The notes beneath the pieces were generated by a model. The model worked only from the letters and a program-made list of their open reading frames with translations. It made no database searches and was not told where the DNA came from. DNA of 64,000 bases, from positions 122,561,731 to 122,625,730 of the forward strand of contig NC_134535.1 in the NCBI RefSeq assembly GCF_050624435.1, written 5' to 3'. The position numbers and the translations under genes were made by a program. Below are positions 45,903 through 59,319 of the stretch, piece after piece (positions within the stretch are counted from its first letter, which is position 1; each line of letters opens with the position of its first letter). The stretch is from Tenrec ecaudatus (taxonomy: Eukaryota > Chordata > Mammalia > Afrosoricida > Tenrecidae).

Positions 45903-47154
45903 CAGATAGAGAACTTGGAGAGTGAGAAACTAAGACTTCCAAAACGAAGAAATCCTGCTGTGAGATGAGGCGGGGCCACAGTGGTGGCACTCTCATTCTC
46001 TGAAAGCAGAACTGTCCTTCATGGACGTCTAGAATCACTCTGAACAGTGAGTTTACATTTGGATGATTTTAGCTATTAGTCTTATTTTTCACTGCTGGGA
46101 AGTCACTCTTCTTTGTTGGCAAGTAAAATGTACTCTATTAAATACTCCCACGACAAGCCTGTCCTTGGCAGCAGTCAACCATTTTACAAGCAAAAACGCA
46201 GCTTGAGCACTGATGTGGGGATGGAAAAGAACATCTGTGAGCCTTGATTTGCCTAAACACAAGAACCTTCCTAAGCTGGAAGCACAATACCTTCCCTCGT
46301 CTATAAATAGAAGGCTGCTGAAAGTTGCAAAAGCAGAAGAAGAATCATTTACCCTTTGGGGCGGGACCAGGCTGAGAAGTGGTAGGAGAGACATCGGTAT
46401 ATTTCTATCATTCTCCTTGCTCTACTCTAAAGTTTTAAAGCATAAATATGCTGTGGTTTGATGGGGAAAAAGGAAGCAGCAAACTCTGTAGCTTCAAGAA
46501 GCATAATACATACCGTCCTAATTTGTATTCTTATATTTCTAAATAGGTGGCTTATCCATTCGATGTTCTTAAAATTTTAAATAAACTCTTAAATCATATT
46601 TATTTCCCATAACTTTCATCTTATTCAAGTGTGAAAACTGTTCTGCTCTGATAGAAGATTGGAGTTACAACTTGAGAAAAACATGCAGGAGGTTTTGGTT
46701 GTTGTTGTTTCTACAACGGTATTTTGTAGGATGAAATAAAATAATATGCACCTCAATTGTATTATGAAATATAACTTTTGAATCACTATGAGTTAAGGTA
46801 CTGTCAATCAATGATAGTGGGTTTCTATATGTCTGCCTTTGTAATAGTCAAATCAAATTTGGATGAATTCTTTCTCCTACAAAATCTGAAAGCCATCATA
46901 TGGAGACTACATATTTCACTGTAAGTACTAAATACATTCAGTTATTCTACACAGCTCAGGAGCATTATGGGAATTGTGTGCCTCTCTTAATGCTACTTAT
47001 GAGGGTACCACCTATGATAATGTCATCTCTGAATCCATTTTTCTATCAATCAACATCCAAAAAGACCTGACACGGAGCATGAACACATTGTCATTTTACT
47101 TTCTGTAAAATGAGGCGAGGATGAAAATTCCAAGGCTCTTTACAGGGCATATGG
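45903..47154. other. Unassigned stretch 3' of KLRD1 copy 4
   Basis: No gene, RNA or repeat family was recognised apart from a degenerate SINE head near 47155-47235. Confidence 0.4.
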
Positions 47155-47235
47155 AGTCGTAATGGAGCTTTGGGTTAGACATTGAGCTGCTAACCACTGG
47201 TGGGCTGTTGACTGGTTTCTTCTCAGGAGAATGAC
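47155..47235 (+). mobile_element. SINE 5' fragment
   Basis: GAGTCGTAATGGAGC, ATTGAGCTGCTAACCACTGG and a 'ttctcagg' end match the 5' half of AfroSINE; the 3' half is absent. Confidence 0.4.
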
Positions 47236-47678
47236 GAGGCTGCCTGATCCAGTAAAGATGTCCAGTCCCAGAGGCCTAGGTAGAGGCAATGGGAGCAGGG
47301 CACATCAGTGGCAGTGGGATTGGGGCTGGGTGGACAGAAGTGGGCATACTGGAAATGCAAAAGCTGGAAATGGAGTTGATATGTATTATTTCATGTCAAG
47401 TCCAATCTATTTAAATTTCAACAGAAAAGCACTACAAGAAGGTATGCATAAAATTTAATTTAACATTACAACATATTCAACAAGACATAGAATAAAACTA
47501 TTGACTTTGAAGATTTATTAATTCAGGTGTAGGTATAGAAATTCCATCAATTTTAAAAGAATTTGTTTCCAAATACACAGAAATGACATAAGACACATTT
47601 TTGAACAGCTTACCGCCATCAATTAGTAATAATGTGACACCATTTTGAACCATATGGGACATGGAGTGCTATGCCCCA

Positions 47679-50600
47679 TTACCCCAAAAACTTAGACCGT
47701 TGCTTACAGATAAAACGATTTTTTTTCCAACACGATTCAATGATAATCTCTCCCCTTGGACTATACAATGCACATTGCTGTGCAGTTAACATTTGAGGTA
47801 GTGAAAATCTGTAATGAAGAAGAAAATGTTGACACGTAAGAAATGATTAAATAACATATTTTTAAAGTATTTGAATAGCATTAACTTATCAAGAAATTTA
47901 AGTTTTTCCCTAATAATCACAATTTTCATTACTTCAGAGTAAAAAAATGAGCTATTTTCTCAATAATCAATGGAACTGAGACCAGGAGATTTTTTGGGCT
48001 TGATTGCTTTTCGTTTGGCTATTGTCTTTAATGGTCTCAATGTAGGATGGGTTTCATTTCTGTTTGATCCAAGGGTTTGAGTAATCTAGTCTAGGAAAAC
48101 AAATAAAAGCATATAGTTTGTTATTGAATGATGTTATCAAATCCATGTTTATAATAAACCTAAATATAAGTATAAATGGGACACTTTTAGATTATTTGAA
48201 ACATAAGAGGATGCAGAGAATATTGGGCTCTCCCATAACAAAGAAGTAATGGATTCAATACTTTCATGAGTGTGTTTGAATGCATTACAAAGACATATTT
48301 CTTTATTAAAGTCACAACAATATGTACCAAAGTATTTCAGGGACATGAGGACATTAACATTTGTATGACTTTAGTGTGAATTTGGATGTCCTGAATTGGG
48401 CCAAAATTGTATTTGGCTGCCTCAAATCCCTTTTCTGTGAACTCAAGCTCTATGCTGCGTAACTCTGTGCTTGTGCTCCTGGGAATTATCTGTACTGATG
48501 AGATCTAAGTATAAACTCACAAAGAACAGAAAAGGTCCCTGACTGTAAGAAGCTTACTGATCCTGGGCGACAGCAGAGCCATCCTCCCACAGCCAAGCAC
48601 CTCTTGTTTCGTTGTAAGAGAGACCCAGCCAGTAATAGCGCTCACGCTGTCTGCAAAAACCCTGTTGGAAAGAAAGACAATCTGAGATTAATGAGCATCG
48701 GGCAAACCCAAGTTCCCTTTCGTTTCTCTTACAGACGTGCTCACTCACAATCCAAGGGCTCTGATTTCTCATTTATTAGGTTCATTAGTTTATGGAGAAG
48801 AAATCAATACCACAAAATCTCACTTCACTAGAGTCAAATATATTACAAAGGGAGTTGGAGTCTTATGAAAAAACAACTTTTCAAGGGATCACCACTGTAA
48901 ATTTTATCACAAATCAACAGTATTTTAAATGATTGCAATTTTTGGTTAATCTACTACATTCGTACTCTGCACATGTTTTGCATATAAAGAGAATGTTTCT
49001 TTTTACTTTAGAAGTGGATAGTTTTGATAATTATATCTTCTACACTCATTCCAAATTTTATCTCAAAGGAGCAAAAGATCAATAATTACAGAAAACATGG
49101 GGAATTCAATGAAGAGAATAATTACACTTGAAAAAATGAGTAAAAGTATGATCTATCAATTATTCTTTGAATTCTTTTTTCCCTTTGAATTCTTACAGAA
49201 GAGTGTCTTGTACTTTATAGAATATGTGGATTTTCATCCCTATGGTATAAATCCTTAAGGAATTATTATTAGTAGTTTTAGGGATTAATTGAAATATATA
49301 TGAGTTAAATAAGTCATTGTTCAAACAAAAACATTTGCTTATTTCCTGATTGAAAATTTGAGCTAAAATAAATACTCAGATTGTCTCATGCAATATTTTT
49401 AGGAAAATGTTGAAAGATAAGTAAATAAATAAAATACATGCCAAATCATCTTTGCTTTGTAGATATAGTAGCTTGGACTTAAGGGAAGCACAGGTGTTCC
49501 TACTTCCTGTCAAAGTTTCTTCCTTATTAAAAATGATGTAACAGTTGGAGCAGTACCCAATCCACTTTTCTGGACAAGAATAGCAAGAGCCTAAGAAAAA
49601 AATATAACAAAACAAAACGATTTATGGCACTGAGCTTTTCAAATTTTTAATGCCATTTATTTATTTCACAAAAATTATTTATTTATTCATAATGTATTCT
49701 TTGAGATTCTACTATAATGGTACATGGGCACAATATGCTATATCCAGAAAATATTAATGTGTCCAAATCAAACATGACCTTTTTCCCAATGGAAATTGCA
49801 CTCTAAAAATAGAGTCAAAATTGTATGACTTTCAATCACTTATTAATTACATTAAATAATAATCTTACTAAGTACACAAAAGAAATACACAATATAAATA
49901 CCATGTAGCAGAAAATAAAATAAACAAAGTTAGAAGAATCATCTTTGAAAATTGTTTTCAAAGAATTGGCACATGTTGAGCTAAATTGTATAAACAAAAA
50001 TTAATTAAATCACAAGAGAAATGCAATGAGGAAAGTATTTTAGCATATTTCTTGAGTCCGAAAAGAAAACAATGCTTTGTCAAGATTATTATAAATGTAT
50101 TGGTATATAGATTTATAAATACAAATTCTAAAAATAAAGATAAACTTGTACTACCTCTGTAGAAAGCAATATGACCTATCTAAAATAACCGGGATAAAAA
50201 TATGCCATGACCAGCAATAACTTTGCCTGGAATATACCCCAAAGAAATAAGAGACAGAAGATGAACAGACATGTGCTCCCTATGTTAATATCAGCTCAGT
50301 CGATAATAGCAAGAAGCTGGGAACTACCCAAATGATCCTCCATAGAAGAATAGATTAAGAAATTATGGTACATACACACAATAGAATATCATGCATCCCT
50401 AAAAAACAGAGATGAAACCATGAAATACCTAATGACATGGAGGAACCTGGAAACCACCATGTGGAGTTAAGTGAATCAATCACAAAAGGACAACAATCAC
50501 ATGACTCTACTGTTATAAGAATTAGTACCAAGATGAAGGCAGGCTTCTGCTCCTAAATCATGCAATCTTCTATTCCCATCTCCCAAGTAACAGGATAAAG

Positions 50601-53600
50601 ATTCTATCTAGCGTTCATAAAACCTGTATCACCCCCTCTAAATGTACATCTTAACTACCACTTCAAAAGAGGACACCTCATGTCAGCCGAAGTCGGCTTT
50701 TCAAGACGTGGGGAGAGGGAGAAGACCACGCAGCTGCTACCAGACAAAACTGTGCTCAGGTCTCCCTAAATCAACAGACGTTCCTGCCAGAGTGAGAAGT
50801 GACTCTTACTGGAAACCCAAGTGAAGGGGAAAGGAGAGGAGTGAACAGGACTTACATAGAACCCAAGGAGAGAATATACCTGGGTCTATGTTCCTAATTG
50901 GAAAAGAGTTTTCACCTAATTTCTGTCCAGCCCTTGGTGACCCAAGCCACATGCCACAGCTTACTGGGACTATAGACTGTGTTCCTGGAGGCACAGCACA
51001 TCCTTCATAGGACACACCAGAAGGACTTGATGTGGAAACCCCACAAGTAGGCTGCGCTTCAAACTCACCTACTCTTGGACTTAAGGCTGAAACTCTCTAG
51101 TGTGGGAAGAAGCAGATGCCTGCTATCCCAAGTGTGTAGAACAGGTGTGATTACTGGACTTTGAGGTGGCTCGGTGAATGGTGGCCCAGGGCTACCAAAT
51201 ACTTACATTTTAAGGCCATCTTTGCTTTATTATGACATGTCTTAATCTGGTAAGCATGGTTCTGCCTTTGTGAATGAATCTGCCTTTGTGCAGGAGAGCA
51301 TTATTAAAAATTGTGCCCTATCACCAACCCCACTGACAAGTTTATGCGTATATAGTGTCCAGCCACTTAAAAGTTTAACCAATACCAGTCAAAAATGTAT
51401 GTATTGTGAAGCATAGCTGTCCTATATTTTTATAATTTCCTTTTCTTAGTGTTTTAAATATTATACCATTGACAAAATTAATGACATTATCAATAGAATT
51501 ACCTTATGCCCAAGGGATGATTTATAATGTTCTCTAACCTAAAATGGTAATGATGCCCTAAGGTGAACTAAAAACACATATAAACCATATATCTGTGAAT
51601 AGATTTGGGGCTCACACTTAATTCTAGTCCCAATTTAAGAACAACGAAGTATTCTTATGACATGGCCTTGCTTGGTGCTCACTCTCCTGAAGAGATCACT
51701 GAAGATTTGGGTACTGTAGCAAGTGTGGTGAAGAATCTAGATGGTACCCAATTATCAAAAATTATAGGATTTGAAGTCTTAAGGGATTGTCTTCAAATAA
51801 ACAATCATCTAAGTGAAGGATCAATGAAACACACATGGAATAAGCATAGCAGCCTATGTAAATCAATGATTGTAAATAATAACATCCAAGTCCAAAGGAG
51901 GCAGTGACAGCAGCTTAAACTGTGAATGGCTGGTTTGCAGAGGGCATGGATAGCAGTGGGAGGATAAAACCCAGTTGCATTGTCCACACATGGATTAAGT
52001 CTCCAGGAAATCCCCTCCGATCGTAATTGAGGAATGTGTACAGCCTTGGTATCAGGCAGAGAGCATGGTAAAGTCAATTATGGCAGATGTAGTTAGGCTA
52101 CAATGAATTATCTTATTTGATCTCCCTTTTGACACATATAAATTTTGTTCTACTTTTTAATCTTGTCTACTTTCTTTTTGATTGAAGTGTTTCTCTGTGT
52201 TACTTTGCCATTGTTAGTCTTTGTTCATTTGTTTTATGTTTCTCTGTATATGAAATCCAGGATAGTTAAATCTATGGAGACAGTAATTGAATTAGTGATT
52301 TCTTGGGGTTATGATAGGAGAGGTAGGGGGTAATGGGGAACTAATATCAATGAATCCAAGAGAGAAGAAAGGTTCTAAAATTAATTTTGGTGGTGACTGT
52401 AAGCTTAATAAGACTGAACTTTTGGAGTATATGATGTGAATTATACATTTAAATTTTTTAAAATCAAGATAAACCAAGCCATTAGCTTAAAGTCCAAAAT
52501 ACAAGAACAATGTCTTCAAAGATTCTTATCCTCGATGATAAAAGTTATGATGACTGGTTGTCATTCAAATGAGGAAACAAATGCATAGCTCTTAAGTCTT
52601 GGAATAAAACATAAATTAAGTGCTATAAGACAATAGATGTTTGGGGATCTGAAAAAAATAGTGAAATAGAATGACTCTTAGTAGGAACTAGACTTACAGA
52701 AATGACATTGAGTCTGAGTCAAACTAAAGCAATATGAAAATAAGAATTAGGAATTAGGAAAAAACACAGACGATTAATCAGGATTAGCTGTGATATTTAC
52801 TGTTGCTTATTTTTAGTTTATTACCTAATAAAGAACACTGGAAAGGAAAAATAGATATCATTTTAAAATGAATAGTTTACTATTTTAACATAAAAATGAT
52901 GTACACAATGTAATATAATTGTTTTTATTAGAGAACAATGAAATTAGAAAGTTTGATAACCAAGAATGCAAACATATATGATTATATTTCTTCAAGCCAC
53001 ATACGCAAAACAAGAAACTGTCCATTTTAAATTTCTTCCAAAAATGAGTCGAATCAATTCAACAATATGGTACACCAACACTAAGTTTTTTGAGTTTTCA
53101 AAAAAATACTTTGGTTTTCTAAAGTATGGTGCCTACCTTTCTGTGGTACTGTGGTGAGTCTTGGTAAGACAGTTGACTGAATATTTTGTTTATCAAATGC
53201 TATAAGAAATTATTAGAATTTTACACAATTAGATATACATTTAAGGGTACCCGTGAGACAATAAAATACTACTCATTGGTAAAATGAGGCCATATTACGA
53301 AGTTGTTCATAACAGTCTTAATCTTTATAAGGCCTTTGCAGAAAAACTTACACTTTTTCAGTATAATTCCAAAAGGAACCATCAAAAAGAGACACATTAC
53401 TCCTAAAATACCAGATATCAGTCTCCAAGGAGTAGTCTCAAAAACTGTAGAAAAAGAGAAATTGGGTAAGATTTAAAGAACAAGAGAGATGTAGTTTTTT
53501 TTAAATACAGAAGCCAAATAGAAACTTCCCCTGATGTCCTTTTTGATAAATTTGATGACAATCATTTTGCTAAGGAAAGTGAAAAACAGACATTCTGCTT

Positions 53601-54718
53601 AAAGCTTTAAGTTATGCCAATGGCTTTATACAGTGTGCTTTATTTTCAGTGCAATTATCCAGATATTTGCTGCTCTACAAGTCTGCATCTAGAAGATAAC
53701 TAATTTAACATTAATATCTTAACTGGAAAAGAAATGGAGAAATTTGGAGTAAAACGTGAGCAAGAGGCCCCACCATATGGTTTCTGAACTTCCAGAAAAG
53801 ACCTTCATTTTTATCCTCTCAAAAAATACCACAAGGTTATGAACATGATTATCATTAGGTAGGTGGTAAAATGTTATTTTTACATGGTACCAAAGAGAAT
53901 GAGTATTCACATAAAAATCTCAATGTGTCTACACCCGTCATCTTTCATTTAGTACATCCTGAAATTGTCGCTCCCAATAACACTATTGAGAGTGTACGCT
54001 TCTGCTCATCTTAATGCAGGCTCTGCTCTGAGGATGTCTTCCTGCTCACACACGTGTGGCGGCCTTACAGGGACGAGACAAGATAGAGCATTCTGGAGCT
54101 GACTGGCGGAAAACTTCCACAGCCAAGGCATGGCTAACACCTGGGTCTGCTTTCTTGGCTATCAAATTGTGATACATCATTGAATTACAATACATAAACA
54201 AACTTTATTATAAAAAAACCAAAACATTTTCTCAGGTGTCAAATTTGCCTCCTGACTCTCCCCCTCAAACAAGGCAGCTTTAGGTGATTCTGTATTAACA
54301 TTAGCACACGGCCAATGACTGATGATTTCATCAGGAGCAGGATATGTCGAATCCATCCAGCACTTCTAAGTCTCGCATCAATAATTTTAAGCATTCTCGG
54401 TTTCTATGATAGAATTATGGTTAGTCACGATTTAACCTGACGAATTCAGAGCTCATTCACAAGATAGATTACCTTTTCAGAGCCACTCTCAACCTCTTGG
54501 AAGAGCATCACAAAACAATCTCAAAGAACCAGAACGAACAAGCAGGAAGTTAAAATTAATGTGGAAAGTGCTGACACATGGCTAACATAAACTGTCCACT
54601 ATTAATCAGAACCATGCCTCCCCCAAAGCACCGTCTTCACATCGCTCGGTGCCGTCAGAAAACTTGGATGGCTGCTTTTATTTGTACATTCTTAACAGAG
54701 GACACACATACCTGCCAT
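47679..54718 (-). CDS. KLRD1: KLRD1 (CD94)-like copy 4, complete frame, altered cysteines
   Basis: Exons (minus): 1 with ATG at 54718-54716 ending 54712, 2 at 53444-53352, 3 at 53199-53137, 4 at 49590-49442, 5 at 48661-48558, 6 at 47808-47679 with TAA. Spliced CDS 546 bases, 181 residues, no internal stop. Membrane helix PWRLISGILGVMCLFLMVPF; stalk SFDKQNIQSTVLPRLTTVPQK is diverged. The lectin-like domain begins SCYSCPEKWIGYCSNCYIIF and continues YYWLGLSYNETRGAWLWEDG and SCWKKNRFICKQ with tail RSKFLG. Compared with human CD94, the second stalk cysteine (Cys59, the bond to NKG2) is Tyr, and Arg69-Cys70 has become Cys-Ser. All splice sites are canonical except the exon 4 donor, TTG|gcatgt (GC). 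Intron 3 holds an old L1. It may be a diverged receptor or a gene in early decay. Confidence 0.8.
50160..52450 (+). mobile_element. Old L1 3' end: ORF2 tail plus long 3'UTR, in intron 3 of KLRD1 copy 4
   Basis: At 50190-50480 the L1 ORF2 tail is clear (CAATAATAGCAAGAAGCTGG-like, ATGGTACATACACACAATAG, CATGCATCCCTAAAAAAC). It passes into G-rich non-coding sequence. At 51700-51860 the unit known from the younger copies appears (GTGGTGAAGAATCTAGATGG, TTTGAAGTCTTAAGGG). This supports ORF2 and the long 3'UTR being one element. The 3' limit is uncertain. Confidence 0.6.
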
Positions 54719-56300
54719 GAGAATTGATGCTTCTAGGTCGATGGCGATGAAGGAAAGGTGTGATGAGAGCTTTTCGGAGAAGAGCTGTCCTGGAGCACAG
54801 AGATTCTCCTGAAGATAAGTAATCAGAAATCATATGTGTAAAACATTGTGTGCTTCAATCGTTTCTTTCATTGCTTTCAGTGAGCAAGGTATGTAGCGTG
54901 AGAGAAGCAGTATAGCTGCCGGCTTCTGAAATGTTCCAGACATCACAATACAGGAAATTATCACTGACCTTTGTAAAAGGACACCTTGTGACTGGAACAA
55001 GAGAAGGTAAGAGGGACTTGGTTTTTAATCTTTTAAATTCAAAGGTATCTAGAATAAAAAAACCCGTTTAAGCCAAATAAAACATGAACAAAGAAGGTGC
55101 ATTTATTTTTCTAAAGAAAAATTCTTTGTTAATAATAAAAAATCATATACTAAGCATTTATAATGTGCCAAGTGGCATGAAGCATTTTACATATATTACC
55201 TTGTTTGTTTGTCACAAGGTAAAAATAAAGAAGATACAAATATCCTTAATTATCAATGAGAATACCCAGGTCTAGTGGGGTAAGAGAACTTACCCAGCAT
55301 CACTTAAGACTAACACACAGACAACTTTACACCAGAACACACAGTTTTAGACACCATGTCCACCTAACGAAGCCCACCTTTTCTGTAGATTTACAATGTG
55401 TCTCTTACACAGAATGATTTGTTGAACCATCCCTCGTTTTATATTTACCTTTAGGCCCCATCAAGCCAGCCAGGAAGGGCAGAACAGCCATTCTGCTCTA
55501 CATATACACATACACACACTCAGACACCTGTGCTATAAGTCCTTATTACACTGTAATAAGCTCATACTAAATATCTTACTCACCTTGAATTCTTCTTTCA
55601 ACCCCTCACTTTCCAATGTCTCATTCCTTAAAACTCTTTGAATATGACTGCAGCTACTCTGATAAATTTTATTATAATGAACATATTAATTGGAAAATTA
55701 TTTACAATACTAGATCGTTTGGATAATCTGTTGATATTTCAGTTTAGGCCTTGGGTGGAATCTGTGGCTTAGTGGGTGTCCAATGAAAGGTGACCCAGAA
55801 GTGCCATCTATTTGGAACCTCACTGCTCTCCTTGAGTTAATATGACAGGTTTGAAGCTTAGAGGCAAATATTTGCCCTTGTAAGAAATGATGCAGGAACT
55901 TTCCCCCAGCACCAACTCCCATGCTCAATGGAAACAGAGCTCAATCGATTAAGAAATCAATCCTCTCAAAGCAACACCTCATGGATTGCACTTGGCTGTT
56001 AGACTATACTCACATAAACTCCTCATATCATTATCACCTTAAATTCTGTGCCATTGGGTAAATTATTGATGTTATCAACATATATATTATTTCCCTTGGT
56101 TCACCCCCCCCCATTGTATTTACCTTTTATAAGCCATTTTGTTTTTTACAATGTAAAATGATGTCCAGATATGCATACAGAATGACTGCTCAGTATAAAA
56201 TGAATGTTAACATTTCATTGAGATTTGATTATTTCTAATACTTTGATGCCAGAAGTTGGCTTCAGAGGAAAACTGGGGATCCATGCAAAGAGGTCACTAT
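54719..56300. other. 5'UTR and upstream flank of KLRD1 copy 4
   Basis: GCATCAATTCTC lies directly before the ATG on the minus strand as in copy 2. The flank to about 55745, and again 56220-56300, aligns by eye with that of copy 2. Promoter content is inferred from conservation among copies only. Confidence 0.5.
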
Positions 56301-56959
56301 GTTAGTATCCCCTCGTGTGGTGATATCAAACCAATGGTACCAGACACGGACCACTTGCATCTAGTTGCTTCCTAACCATAACTTGGGAACTTAGTTTTTT
56401 TTAAAAAGCCTTCATTTGAAGTTGCTTTTTGGCATTGAACATTTTGATGTAATGACCAAGAAGTTATGAGCAACTCCCTTTTGGCTGCAACATCACGCTC
56501 TCTTCATGGAACGACTGCGTTCCCTTCCGCGCTTTCCTTTCATTTCCCCTTCGAGGAAGTTTCTGAGGTTTGAGTTTCACAGGGAGTTTCCCCGTTTACA
56601 TTATCTGAGCATTTTTCTTGGACTAGCTTCACGAGATATCAAATCGATCTCAATAGAGGTCATTTTATTGGAATATTTGACCCAATTTGGGTGCAAGGGT
56701 CCCCAGACTGGGTTAAAAGAATAACTCAAATAATATTAGCTGACTACTTGGACTGAGTTTAGGATAATCCAACCAGGCTTGAGGCAGATCTCAAATCATT
56801 GTATAATAGGTCCACCTGACTGAAATAACTTAGAATTGCCTAGGTACTTTGTTGCGTATAGATTGCCACATTTGGTGTTATGTTCTAAAAAATAGGGTAT
56901 GTTGCCATTGACATCATATTAACTATTGATGTTATAAACTTGTTATTTTTGCTGGCTCC
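56301..56959. other. Unassigned stretch
   Basis: No gene or repeat was recognised; the short plus-strand open frame at 56506 has no similarity I know. Confidence 0.4.
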
Positions 56960-57400
56960 CATGACAAGAAAGTATGTCCTTCTCATCAAAATGGCATCAA
57001 CGTGTATGCATGTTCTGGTGGGTCATTTTTATGGAGCTAACCATGTCTCCACAAAATAATATTGTAAATCCTAGCCTCTGTGGCTGTAGTTATAACTTCA
57101 TTTTAGGAGATATTTTCTTTGTTAGGTTAATAACAACAGCAAAATGGGGTATGGTGTAGCTTGAATCAATCTTCGGGATATGAAAGATATTAAATGAGAG
57201 AAGCAGCAGAAATGAGGGAAAGGTGGGTGTCTAACTATATGAAGATATATGAAGAAAACGAAGTTCACAAGAGACAAAGGCCTCCAAAACTAAATGTCGA
57301 CTTGTAGACTCTTAAGCTGCAAGAAACTCATTTCTGCCTGTGTAAAACAGAGATACCCACCTGTGGCATTTCTGTTACAACAGCACTGGATAACTAAGGC
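56960..57400 (+). mobile_element. Old MaLR/ERV-L-type LTR fragment
   Basis: The order CCATGTCTCCACAAAATAAT, AATCCTAGCCTCTGTGGC, 'atatgaaagat...gagagaagcagcag' and the end TGTGGCATTTCTGTTACAAC fits mammalian MaLR-type LTRs. Degraded fossil, no coding part. Confidence 0.45.
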
Positions 57401-57403
57401 CAA

Positions 57404-57935
57404 ACCAACAAAGAAACAAAACTCACCATTGATGCTGACTCATAGAGACCCTTTAAGACAGGCTAGAACGATACCAGACTCCTTTTTTTCTTTAAGTCAT
57501 TTTATTGAGGGCTTATCTAGCTCTTATTACAACCCATTCATCCATTCATGTGTCAAGCACATTTGTACATATTTCCATCATCATTTTCAAAACATTTTCT
57601 TTCTACTTGAGCCCTTGGTATCAGCTCATGCCCCCCACCCCATTTACCCTTGATAATTTATAAATATTATTTTTTCATGTGATCAATAATGAGAGTAAGC
57701 AATACCAGAAGGGGAAGGGGAAGGGGAAGGTGAGGGTAGAAAGGGTCAACCAATCACATGATCAAATATAACCCCTCCCAGGGGAACGAACAACAGAAAA
57801 GTGAGTGAAGGGAGAGAGTGATCAGTGTCAGTCTCTATTAGAGCCCTCTTTGTCTTTCTCCAGAGAAGTAGATGATGGTCTCCAACTGCTGACCTTACAG
57901 GTGTGCCTGGTCACTACTACTGCACTAAAAAACAG
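57404..57935 (-). mobile_element. AfroSINE split by an L1 insertion
   Basis: The SINE tail side (TTGATGCTGACTCATAGAGACC, 57404-57484) and its head side (TTCTCCAGAGAAGTAGATGATGG, CAACTGCTGACCTTACAGG, 57830-57935) flank an L1 copy. The outer parts read as one reverse-oriented SINE. Confidence 0.6.
57485..57829 (-). mobile_element. L1 long-3'UTR copy with 5' inversion
   Basis: 57485-57681 is the reverse complement of the L1 3' end (TTTTATTGAGGGCTTATC to TTGATAATTTATAAA). 57690-57825 is in the opposite direction (ACCCCTCCCAGGGGAACG, ACAGAAAAGTGAGTGAAGGG). The flip is the mark of twin priming during L1 insertion. Confidence 0.7.
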
Positions 57936-58139
57936 TTACCTATGAAAAGCGAAAACACTTCTGTCTTGAGGTCTTTGGCTTTGACCTAGCGCGATCATCC
58001 AGTTTGTTACATTTTTGTGTTTTGTTCTTGTGCCATCGTGAAGTCTCTCTCAGTGTTAGCTGCAAGAAAACTTGCTTTTGTTCCTGTCTCAAGATTTGGC
58101 CTTTCAGCACCTGCTCTGAGAAACTTTGATTCTAATAAA

Positions 58140-58734
58140 TGTTAGAATTCTTGGGTGGGAAATACCTGGGTCCTTGACTTCACATGAGAAATTCATGCCA
58201 GAGCCTGGTTTGTGATCCAAGTGGGTTTTTATAAAGGATGGAGGAAGTTTTAGGATTTACAGTCTCAAAAGGGCACACTCTAGACTGCCAAAGAGTGCTG
58301 AACCACGTATGAGCTGCAAGTTAGGCTCACCATGGAACACGTGCAACCTTGTGGGACTGCACCCCCACACGTAGTGACCTGAGGCCAGAGAGACTGAGGC
58401 ACAGCTGAGTGAGCACAGGAGCAAGGTCAAGGGGAGAGGGCAAAGGGTCCCAAGGGCGAAAAAGGGGCAGTTATCCCACCGCTAAGGTATTTAAACCTCA
58501 GGCTGGAAAGGCATGGTTGATGGTCTTGGTTGACCTGTTGGCTGAATCAAGCCCACCTGGGCCTAGTTTGGACCACCCAGGTGTACCTCCCCCTGGCTTG
58601 TTGGCCTGAATTGGAGCATGACTAGTTAAAGTCTTCATAGGTGCCTAAGGCTCGCCTAATTCTCTTCCAACCTCCTTTATGGGGGCCTTCAGATATAGGG
58701 AGGGACAACCCCGTCCCTTTTCTGCTACCTAGTA
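58140..58734 (-). mobile_element. Solo ERV LTR, same family as 45448
   Basis: On the minus strand it shares the CACTTGGATCACAAACCAGGC and GTCAAGGACCCAGGTAT blocks with the LTRs at 45448 and 60037. AATAAA occurs immediately outside both edges (58134-58139 and 58735-58740), a possible target-site duplication. Fossil, no coding part. Confidence 0.6.
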
Positions 58735-58789
58735 AATAAATTTGAAAAAAAATTATGAAAGGATAGATTGCGGATTTGAGTTTGTAAAT

Positions 58790-59151
58790 TGTCTCCTCCA
58801 AGGTGTGAAGCCCCGCCCTGGATCAATTGAACTCAATCAGTAGCCACTCCAAGTTGAGCAGAAGAACAGATAACTGAGTTTATTAGAAGCTGATCCCTCC
58901 ATTACACTCTCCCAGTAATGGAGACTGTGTCTGAGTGATTCTCAGTTTGCAAGCATCACAAAGGCTGTGTACTTGGCTAATCCCTTACAATGATTTACAG
59001 ACAGGTGGGAATTCCATTGGAGGAAGCTTATTACCCAAGGTTGCCTGGCTTTCTCCCAACTCTCAAGGAGTACCTCTTATTATTAGCACCACAAACGATT
59101 TAGGACTCCAGGAATTAATTAGCAAAGGAAGACTCCTTTTTTAGCCTCTCA
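58790..59151 (-). mobile_element. LTR-like element
   Basis: Reverse complement runs from TGAGAGGCTAAAAAAGG to GGAGGAGACA, with AATAAACTCAGTTATC followed by a U5-like GC-richer tail. TG...CA ends are present but no flanking repeat was found. Confidence 0.4.
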
Positions 59152-59319
59152 ATCTAAAGTCTGTGGCTTTAGTCGAAGTAGACAGACCTGTTTGCAGAAA
59201 ACCAGAGTTGCTATATATGACATGGTTTCTGATTTTGGACCTTCATAATGAGGTCACCAAAGGAAAAATATTATTCTGAATGAATTTCTCCAAAATATTC
59301 TTTAAACTGGGGCCGAGGC

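Noticed and set aside
45574-46038. 154-residue minus-strand open frame
   Set aside because: Covers a solo LTR in antisense; no recognisable domain or splice context.
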